NCBI GenBank assembly: GCA_913046805.1
Contig: CAJWTA010000038.1
Span: forward strand, 1 to 9,843
DNA length: 9,843 nt
Origin: an uncultured Fidelibacterota bacterium
GTDB lineage: Bacteria; Marinisomatota; Marinisomatia; Marinisomatales; TCS55
Direction: 5' to 3'
Positions 1-6,595 of this stretch are shown one piece after another. The position numbers and the translations under genes were made by a program. The notes below the pieces were generated by a model. The model did not search any database. It had not been told where the DNA came from and saw only the letters and a list, made by a program, of their open reading frames with translations. Numbering within the stretch: position 1 is the first letter of the stretch; every line of letters starts with the position of its first letter.

Positions 1-1374
1 AGCCCAACAGGCGAGTTGCATCTTGGTGGTGCTAGAACAGCCTTATTCAATTGGTTGTTTGCAAAGAAAAACAATGGCTCTTTTTTTCTTAGAATCGAAG
101 ATACTGATAAAGAAAGATCAAAGCAGGTTTATACAGATCAAATACTGGATTCATTAAAATGGTTAGGACTGAATTGGGATGAGCCGCTCATTTATCAATC
201 GGGCCGTTCAGATCGATATAAGCATTATTTAAATAAACTTTTAGATGAAGGTAAGGCGTACAGGTGTTTTTGTTCTAAAAACGACCTTGAAGACAATAAA
301 AAAGACAGTTATTCATTATACCCTGGTACTTGCAGAAATCTAACAAGCGATGAAATTAAATCTAAGTTAAATCAAGGGATATCATTTACTATTCGTATAA
401 AGCTTGAAGAGGGTGTTACCGTTTTTGACGATCTTGTCTATGGCTCCATTAGTACAAATAATAAAGAGCTTGACGATTTTATCATTGCTCGATCTGATGG
501 GTCTCCTACATATAACTTTACTGTTGTTGTAGATGATTTTGAGATGGAAATAAGTCATGTTATCAGAGGGGACGATCATCTATCTAATACCCCAAAGCAA
601 ATTATCATTTATAATAACTTAGAATTAAATCCTCCAACCTTTGCCCATCTTCCAATGATACTGGGTCCCGATAAAAAAAGGCTCAGTAAAAGACATGGGG
701 CTCCTGGCGTTCAAAATTTTACTGATAAGGGATATTTCCCTGAAAGTTTGTTAAACTATTTAGCTTTACTTGGATGGAATCCTAAAAATGAAAAAGAAGT
801 ATTAACTTCTGAAGAATTGATAGAAAACTTTTCTTTTGAGCAGGTTCAAAAGAAAGGAGCTGTTTGGGATGAGAAAAAATTGCACTGGTTAAGTGGTCAA
901 CATATTCAGAATAAATCTTCGCAGGTTTTATTGGAAAAAATAGGAATGTTAGAGCCAGATTGGGGTATGAATACGGAACCTTCTACATTGATTAGTATCA
1001 TTGAATCGCTTCAGCCAAGAGCAAAATCTTTGCAGGAATTTATCTTTAAATCAAAATCTTTCTTTTATCCACCTAAATCATACAATGAAGACGAAAAATC
1101 AAAAGCATGGCCTAATTCTGAAGTTACAAAAATAGCTTCACAATCCATTCAAATTTTAGATGCTATCGATATTTGGAGTTCGGATAGAATTGAAAAAAAG
1201 ATTAAAGCATTTGCATCTGATAATTCTTATGGAGTTGGAAAAGTTATTATGCCTTTGCGTTTGGCGGTGTTTGGTTCACTAGATGGACCATCATTGTTTG
1301 ATATATTTTTTATACTAGGGAAAAAAGAAGCTATAAATCGTATTCAGCGCGCAATAGCCTTTATGCCTAAATAA
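1..1374 (+). CDS. gltX: Glutamyl-tRNA synthetase (GluRS), 5' end outside the window
   Basis: Class I aminoacyl-tRNA synthetase that charges tRNA-Glu with glutamate in the cytoplasm. The frame is open from base 1 and reads SPTGELHLGGARTALFNWL, the HIGH-type ATP-binding signature; the TTG at base 16 is an internal Leu codon, not a start. Only about ten N-terminal residues should be missing, leaving 457 codons against roughly 470 in the family. Other landmarks are a CxC pair followed by YPGTC (codons about 90-112, resembling the zinc-binding insert of bacterial GluRS), the VIRGDDHLSNTPKQ stretch lining the catalytic pocket, and the KMSKS-type loop KRLSKR at codons 226-231. The last ~150 codons form the helical anticodon-binding region. 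It ends with TAA 5 bases before glnS, so the two are very probably co-transcribed. With a dedicated GlnRS next door, a discriminating GluRS is expected; this is inference. Confidence 0.97.
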   Translation, partial: SPTGELHLGGARTALFNWLFAKKNNGSFFLRIEDTDKERSKQVYTDQILDSLKWLGLNWDEPLIYQSGRSDRYKHYLNKLLDEGKAYRCFCSKNDLEDNKKDSYSLYPGTCRNLTSDEIKSKLNQGISFTIRIKLEEGVTVFDDLVYGSISTNNKELDDFIIARSDGSPTYNFTVVVDDFEMEISHVIRGDDHLSNTPKQIIIYNNLELNPPTFAHLPMILGPDKKRLSKRHGAPGVQNFTDKGYFPESLLNYLALLGWNPKNEKEVLTSEELIENFSFEQVQKKGAVWDEKKLHWLSGQHIQNKSSQVLLEKIGMLEPDWGMNTEPSTLISIIESLQPRAKSLQEFIFKSKSFFYPPKSYNEDEKSKAWPNSEVTKIASQSIQILDAIDIWSSDRIEKKIKAFASDNSYGVGKVIMPLRLAVFGSLDGPSLFDIFFILGKKEAINRIQRAIAFMPK

Positions 1375-1379
1375 TACCT

Positions 1380-3032
1380 ATGAATGAGATAAATAAAAAT
1401 TTTATACAAAAAATTATTGATGATGATAGCATCTCAGGAAAATTCAATAACAAGGTGCATACGCGCTTTCCTCCTGAGCCCAATGGCTACCTGCATATAG
1501 GTCATGCCAAATCAATATGTCTCAATTTTAATATTGCAGATGAATACAACGGGAAATGCAATCTTAGATTTGACGATACTAACCCCATAGCAGAAGAAGA
1601 AGAATATGTGCGTTCGATTCAAGAGGACGTCAAATGGCTTGGTTTTGACTGGGAAAGCAGGATTTACTTTGCTTCTGATTATTTTCAGCAGATGTATGAT
1701 TATGCACTACAATTAATCAACGATGGCAATGCATATGTTTGCGACCTCTCACCTGATGAAATTAAAGAAACCCGTGGTACTCTACAAAAACCTGGCACCG
1801 ATAGTCCGTTTCGTGATAGACAGCGAGATGAAAATATAGATTTATTTAAAAGGATGAAGTCTGGTGAGTTTAAAAATGGCACCAAAACACTCCGCGCAAA
1901 AATTGATATGTCGCATCCCAATATGAATATGCGAGATCCCGTAATTTATAGAATTTTACACGCTAAGCATCATAGAACAGGGGATAATTGGTGTATTTAC
2001 CCCATGTATGATTGGGCGCATGGACTCGAAGATTCTATTGAAGGAGTTACCCATTCACTATGCTCACTTGAGTTTGAGGACCATAGACCGCTATACGATT
2101 GGTACCTCAACAAATTGCGTGTATATCATCCACAACAAATTGAATTTGCTAGACTTAATCTTAGCTACACCATTATGTCAAAACGAAAATTAAAAGTTTT
2201 GGTTGAGGGCAAATATGTCGATGGATGGGACGATCCAAGAATGCCAACTATATCAGGGTTCAGACGTAGAGGATATACGCCAGTAGCAATCCGTAATTTT
2301 ATGGAAGAGGTTGGTGTTGCAAAACGTGATAACATAATGGATATTGCCAAACTCGAATCAGCCTTAAGGACCGACTTAAATAAAAGATCGCCCAGAAGAA
2401 TGGCAGTATTAAATCCCCTCAAGGTGGTAATAACAAATTATCCTGATGAAAAAGAGGAGTACGTTATTGCTAAAAATAATCCAGAGGATGAGTCTGCCGG
2501 AACACGGCAAATTCCATTTTCAAAAATCCTTTACATAGAAAAAGACGATTTTATGGAAGATCCGCCGAAAAAGTTTTTTCGTCTTACATTGGGATCAGAG
2601 GTTCGATTTAAGTTTGCCTATTACATTACATGCAACGATGTTGTTAAAGATAAAAATGGAAATATTATAGAGCTTCATTGTACCTATGATAAAGATACCC
2701 TTGGAGGAAGATCAGAAGATGGTAGAAAAGTAAGAGGTACACTGCATTGGGTTTCCGCAAAACACTCCATTAAAGCAAATGTAAAAATATATGACAGATT
2801 GTTTACCACTGTAAATCCAGATAGCGATAACAATTTTATTGATTCTTGGAATCCGGATTCTTTAAAAATATTAAAAGACTGTCAGCTTGAACCTGACCTT
2901 AAAACACTCAAAAGCGATATACCGATTCAGTTTGAGCGACTCGGGTATTTTTTCAAAGATATTCATTCTCTAAAAGATGCTTTGACTTTTAACCGAACTG
3001 TTGCACTTCGCGATACATGGACAAAAAAATAA
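1380..3032 (+). CDS. glnS: Glutaminyl-tRNA synthetase (GlnRS)
   Basis: Attaches glutamine directly to tRNA-Gln. At 550 residues it matches the usual ~550-560. The Rossmann catalytic domain carries PEPNGYLHIGHAKS with HIGH at residues 39-42, and the KMSKS loop is IMSKRK with I265-R269. The stretch LRFDDTNP (about residues 61-68) and the YPMYDWAHGLEDSIEGVTHS block (about 207-226) are typical of GlnRS, with the latter separating it from bacterial GluRS. The last ~200 residues form the two beta-barrels of the anticodon-binding domain (TLGGRSEDGRKVRGTLHWVS). The ATG at 1380 begins 5 bases after the gltX stop and has no recognisable Shine-Dalgarno, as for most genes here. Having glnS implies direct Gln-tRNA formation instead of sole reliance on GatCAB amidotransferase, a trait spread unevenly among bacteria by transfer from eukaryotes (established knowledge). 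Confidence 0.97.
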   Translation: MNEINKNFIQKIIDDDSISGKFNNKVHTRFPPEPNGYLHIGHAKSICLNFNIADEYNGKCNLRFDDTNPIAEEEEYVRSIQEDVKWLGFDWESRIYFASDYFQQMYDYALQLINDGNAYVCDLSPDEIKETRGTLQKPGTDSPFRDRQRDENIDLFKRMKSGEFKNGTKTLRAKIDMSHPNMNMRDPVIYRILHAKHHRTGDNWCIYPMYDWAHGLEDSIEGVTHSLCSLEFEDHRPLYDWYLNKLRVYHPQQIEFARLNLSYTIMSKRKLKVLVEGKYVDGWDDPRMPTISGFRRRGYTPVAIRNFMEEVGVAKRDNIMDIAKLESALRTDLNKRSPRRMAVLNPLKVVITNYPDEKEEYVIAKNNPEDESAGTRQIPFSKILYIEKDDFMEDPPKKFFRLTLGSEVRFKFAYYITCNDVVKDKNGNIIELHCTYDKDTLGGRSEDGRKVRGTLHWVSAKHSIKANVKIYDRLFTTVNPDSDNNFIDSWNPDSLKILKDCQLEPDLKTLKSDIPIQFERLGYFFKDIHSLKDALTFNRTVALRDTWTKK

Positions 3033-3047
3033 ATATGAAAAATTACA

Positions 3048-3073
3048 TTGAGAATACTCCGATTTTCTATAAT
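3048..3073 (+). promoter_or_regulatory. Possible promoter in the glnS / envelope-gene gap
   Basis: The 51-base gap after glnS holds a perfect TATAAT at 3068-3073. A TTGAGA lies at 3048-3053, but its 14-base spacer is shorter than the usual 16-18, so the -35 assignment is weak. Transcription would start near 3080, only a few bases before the ATG at 3084, giving an almost leaderless mRNA. No terminator hairpin is visible in the gap, so read-through from glnS is equally possible. Confidence 0.3.
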
Positions 3074-3083
3074 TTGACCTCTG

Positions 3084-4376
3084 ATGCTACAACCATCTAA
3101 ATACTTTCTTGCCTATCTATTGGCTATTTCTTTTGCATTTGCAGTACCACCTGCATTAAATGTATACGTTATACCTTTTGATAATTCAAAAAGTGAAACA
3201 GCGCTGACTTGGCTATCTGAGGCTTTTTCTAGTATGGTTACAGCTAATCTTTCTGATCAAGATCGAGTTTATATTAAGGATCAATTAAACCTTGAACAGG
3301 TTATGTCAAATCGTTCCTTATTGAACCAGCAGAAACCGGGGACAAAAAATTTCCTTGTTTTAGGCAAATTTGAACGCTCTCTTGATAAATTAATAGTTTC
3401 TATACAATTAATCGATATAGCTACATGGGATGAAGTTGACAGTAGAAGAATTACCGGTTATTACAACAAAATTGATGATCTAAATTCCTCTTTAGTTGCA
3501 ACGGTAAAAACGATGCTTTCCCCTTATCTGCCTAAACCCACCAAAAGCAAATACCCTACCTTAACAGAGGGAAAGGGTATGCAGAAACCGCCAACCTATG
3601 CCCAGAGCGCTATTGATGCTAGTACGGCTATTGATAATGCAATTATAGAGTTAGAAAAGAAACTTGATGTAAGTATTGGTGCGCAAGGTCAAATCAATCC
3701 TGATGAATCCAGGGAGATTGAAGGGGAGTGGGTTCTGGATTTTTCAAAAGAAGATTATGAGAACGCAAAGCCAGAAAACGAAATGAATACGGTTATGATG
3801 GTTGAGGTGCTCGAAAATTTAATGAATAATCCGTATACTGTAAATTTGGATAAACCAAAATTCAGCTACGACCCACAGAATAAAAAAGAATTTCAGGTTC
3901 AGCTACCAGTAAATTATAAATTAAAGGGAAATATAATTAAGGATATGTTGAAATCGTTGCCGTATTCCGGATTAAAGCAGGACGGCAACCTTACAATTTT
4001 TTATTTTAATAAAGACAAATATAATTTTCCTCCAGGTATATCAGAAAAAATAAAACTCGGTAAATATCGAGCCATACCGGTTATTCAGTTGCAAAACTCT
4101 TTAGGTGTACCTTTAGCTGTTCTGGTTGATTCACATGACAAAACTATTCAAAATCTTAATAGCGATCGTCTGGTTTTTAAATCTTTTAGATCGTTTTCAC
4201 CACTAATAGATTTTACAGTTGGTGGATGGTCGATGCAAGTTTCCTTAGAGACCGTTGATATTTCTGCTAATTACGAGTTTAAAATTGATGTAAAAACAGC
4301 AAATAGTATTAGTAGGGTAAAATTAAAATTCGTTCCTGAAAACGAGTTATATGATTACCTAAGCACATTGCTCTAA
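3084..4376 (+). CDS. Exported protein with CsgG/FlgO-like N-terminal half, function unknown
   Basis: A 430-residue envelope protein opening the four-gene run. Residues 1-20 form a signal peptide (hydrophobic LAYLLAISFAFA, probable cleavage AFA/VPP) with no lipobox cysteine. Residues ~22-150 (NVYVIPFDNS, ...WLSEAFSSMVTANLS, NFLVLGKFERSLDKLIVSIQLIDIATWDEV) have the alpha/beta pattern of CsgG/FlgO/TolB-N-like domains: a strand ending in PF-N, a helix that names a family member to inhibit or query, and a 'G-F---DKLIVSIQLID-ATWDEV' strand pair. This is pattern recognition, not a verified hit. After a Pro/Lys-rich linker (~150-170), residues ~210-430 look beta-rich and match no family I know. There is no Shine-Dalgarno before ATG 3084. 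The 10-base gap to the thioredoxin gene implies a shared transcript and perhaps a common role at the outer membrane. Confidence 0.8.
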   Translation: MLQPSKYFLAYLLAISFAFAVPPALNVYVIPFDNSKSETALTWLSEAFSSMVTANLSDQDRVYIKDQLNLEQVMSNRSLLNQQKPGTKNFLVLGKFERSLDKLIVSIQLIDIATWDEVDSRRITGYYNKIDDLNSSLVATVKTMLSPYLPKPTKSKYPTLTEGKGMQKPPTYAQSAIDASTAIDNAIIELEKKLDVSIGAQGQINPDESREIEGEWVLDFSKEDYENAKPENEMNTVMMVEVLENLMNNPYTVNLDKPKFSYDPQNKKEFQVQLPVNYKLKGNIIKDMLKSLPYSGLKQDGNLTIFYFNKDKYNFPPGISEKIKLGKYRAIPVIQLQNSLGVPLAVLVDSHDKTIQNLNSDRLVFKSFRSFSPLIDFTVGGWSMQVSLETVDISANYEFKIDVKTANSISRVKLKFVPENELYDYLSTLL

Positions 4377-4386
4377 AATAATTTTG

Positions 4387-4869
4387 ATGTATAAATTCCT
4401 TTTCTTGGCAAGCCTAGCCTTTTTATCAGAATTGCGCGCTCAAAACGTACAAACCAATCTTCGTCTCAATCGAATCGATGGAAAAAAAGTTAACTTAAAG
4501 CAGTATCTTGACAACGGACCAGTTCTTATAAATTTTTGGGCTACTTGGTGTGGGCCCTGTAAGAAAGAAATGTTGCACTTGGATCGTTTATCAAAAACGT
4601 ATAAAAAAAACAAATTAACCATACTTTCAATCAGCATTGATACACAGCGCAGTTTATCAGAAGTCAAAAGGTTTGTTCGTTCAAAAAGATATGAGTTTGA
4701 AGTATTTCTTGATCCAAATCAGCAAATTTTTAAAAAACTTAATGGAAATATTATGCCAACGAATGTGCTGATTGATAAAACTGGAAAAATTGTTTGGATG
4801 CATTATGGATATATGCCTGGAGATGAAAAAATCATGGAGCAGCAAATTTCACAGCTTGTTCGTCGATGA
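4387..4869 (+). CDS. TlpA-like periplasmic thioredoxin (thiol-disulfide oxidoreductase)
   Basis: A 160-residue exported thioredoxin-fold protein that should reduce or shuffle disulfides in periplasmic partners. I chose ATG 4387 over the in-frame TTG one codon upstream. Residues 1-19 are a signal peptide (FLFLASLAFLSELRAQ). The fold follows: NGPVLINFWATWCGPCKKEM with the active-site pair Cys55-Gly-Pro-Cys58, a SIDTQRSLSEVKRFV segment, DPNQQIFKKLN, the cis-proline loop IMPTNVLID (Pro124), and a final strand and helix. This order is that of the TlpA/ResA/AhpC-TSA family, at a typical length. Its stop TGA overlaps the next gene's ATG (ATGA at 4866-4869), a mark of translational coupling. It lies two genes before a putative Sec-containing thioredoxin-like lipoprotein, so it could be that protein's electron donor or acceptor (inference). 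Confidence 0.93.
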   Translation: MYKFLFLASLAFLSELRAQNVQTNLRLNRIDGKKVNLKQYLDNGPVLINFWATWCGPCKKEMLHLDRLSKTYKKNKLTILSISIDTQRSLSEVKRFVRSKRYEFEVFLDPNQQIFKKLNGNIMPTNVLIDKTGKIVWMHYGYMPGDEKIMEQQISQLVRR

Positions 4870-6593
4870 AAAGCCGTATTTCTATATCCTTTTTAATGTT
4901 CTTAAGTATCGGTTTGGCTCAAATAAACTTCTCAGGATCATTGGTTTCAAATTCTGGCAGCAGTGAAAATAGTTTTAATTATTCTGAAAATAGGTTTAGC
5001 CTTAATTCAGACTGGAATAATTGGATAGGTTGGCTTGAGCTCGAACATTCAAATCCCCCTGAATTAGGTAGAAAGAACATAGGGTTAAGGAAGATTCGAA
5101 TAGAGTATCAAGGAAATAACTTTGCTCTCAAGCTTGGAGATATTTATGAATATTGGGGGAATGGGCTCATATTCAATATGATAGATGATCAAAGTATTGA
5201 TTTGGACACTGGTTTAAAAGGAGCCCTTATCTCGTATACCAATGATTTTGCTATCTTTGAATATATCTACGGCAATCAACGAAGCTGGAGATCAACTATC
5301 CACATGCCTGATTTCGATGAACGCATACCAAATTTTAGATCAAATTATATTTTGAATGGAGTAAAAACCTCATTTAATCTCCAAAATAGTTCTTATGATT
5401 TTTATTTATTAGATGTAGCTAATAACGCCATTGATTTTGATATCAATTCAACCCTAAATAAATCTTCAATTGAAACGAGTTCGTTATTAAGTGGATTTAG
5501 TCTTAATTACGCCTACAATAACTTTGAACTGGATTATCATTTTACAGGTAAGGTTAAGCATAAGGGTTCAGCGCACAATTTCAATTCCTATGTCTTTTTA
5601 AATGATTTTTCTTTTAGTTTATCTTTAAAAGATTATTATTTTGACAAACTTTCTCCTGATAACCGTTGGGATTTTATCAATAATCCAAATGGAGTAGCTT
5701 TCTTTCAGCAAATGCCTACAGTTTTTAAAACTCATAGCTCATTATACCTAGCGAGAGCTACGCATCGCGTGGATTATAACGATGAGCTTGGCTTTAGCTT
5801 CACTGTTGAAAAGCAAAATAGAAGCAATGGATCATTCATTTTTAATTATTCACAATCCAGCCGTCACGCGGAATGGGAAAATGTTGCGGATCAAAACTCT
5901 GCTTTTGTTTGGAGCGTTAAAGACCGCACCACACTTCCATCATCGAAATGGCAATACAATCCATTTCAAGAAATCTATTTTGAGGTGAATGGATATCATG
6001 ACTCTAAGTTGTTTTATCAAATGTCTTATGCTAATAGTTATGACGTATTGGATATATTTTCAAGTAAGTATTTACAATCTGGGCATGCCTACAGCTACGA
6101 AGCCTTGAACGCAAAAACGATACCCATCATCATGTCTTATGAATTAAACTCAAGGAATAGTATCAATACTCAGATAGAATATCAGATCTTGAAAAAAGGT
6201 ATTTACAGCATAAATCCAAATAGCGCAAATTTAAATCAGAGCTTTGGATCAAGTTTTTCTGAGAAAGTGCAAAGAAATAAATTTATTAGTATAGGTTTTT
6301 CTAGATCTCCAAAATGGTCAATTAGTCTTAATATAGATAATACCAACACGGAAGATATTTTAATTATTGAGAAGAAAAGAAGTTCAAACTTTATTGAGAA
6401 TTTATTACACCCTTATATTGATAAATCGCTCACATGGTCAAATGTTGAGCTTATCTTTAATCCGTATAATTCCACACAAATTTCTTTATCCTACGGATCT
6501 CAGAGAGGTGGCGTGCTTTGCAGTAACGGTATTTGTAGATATGTACAATCCTTTGAAAATGGACTTAAATTTGGCATAACCGCAGCTTTTTAA
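4866..6593 (+). CDS. DUF6029-like outer-membrane protein
   Basis: A 575-residue exported protein with a signal peptide (residues 1-19, ISFLMFLSIGLAQ) and a body of alternating hydrophobic/polar, aromatic-rich strands ending in LKFGITAAF, a terminal Phe typical of outer-membrane beta-barrels. The segment at residues 89-124, LKLGDIYEYWGNGLIF...DLDTGLKGALISY, matches the conserved 'G-D-YE-FG-GL-LR...LG-DN-L-GA' core of DUF6029 proteins as I recall it from Bacteroidota. There is almost no cysteine apart from a C-x4-C pair near residues 555-560 (GVLCSNGICRY), which could form a disulfide. The start ATG lies inside the thioredoxin stop (ATGA) and the next gene begins 2 bases after the TAA, so all three are likely co-translated. 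DUF6029 genes often sit near TlpA-type and Omp28-type genes (from memory), and this arrangement agrees. Confidence 0.8.
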   Translation: MKSRISISFLMFLSIGLAQINFSGSLVSNSGSSENSFNYSENRFSLNSDWNNWIGWLELEHSNPPELGRKNIGLRKIRIEYQGNNFALKLGDIYEYWGNGLIFNMIDDQSIDLDTGLKGALISYTNDFAIFEYIYGNQRSWRSTIHMPDFDERIPNFRSNYILNGVKTSFNLQNSSYDFYLLDVANNAIDFDINSTLNKSSIETSSLLSGFSLNYAYNNFELDYHFTGKVKHKGSAHNFNSYVFLNDFSFSLSLKDYYFDKLSPDNRWDFINNPNGVAFFQQMPTVFKTHSSLYLARATHRVDYNDELGFSFTVEKQNRSNGSFIFNYSQSSRHAEWENVADQNSAFVWSVKDRTTLPSSKWQYNPFQEIYFEVNGYHDSKLFYQMSYANSYDVLDIFSSKYLQSGHAYSYEALNAKTIPIIMSYELNSRNSINTQIEYQILKKGIYSINPNSANLNQSFGSSFSEKVQRNKFISIGFSRSPKWSISLNIDNTNTEDILIIEKKRSSNFIENLLHPYIDKSLTWSNVELIFNPYNSTQISLSYGSQRGGVLCSNGICRYVQSFENGLKFGITAAF

Positions 6594-6595
6594 AT

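Noticed and set aside
16..1374. gltX starting at TTG 16
   Set aside because: The TTG encodes Leu within the HIGH-motif region; the preceding codons SPTGE are conserved GluRS residues, so the true start is upstream of the window.
3035..3100. 21-codon ORF between glnS and the CsgG/FlgO-like gene
   Set aside because: Its ATG has no ribosome-binding site, it overlaps the signal peptide of the next gene in another frame, and the peptide shows no leader-type features such as a regulatory codon run.
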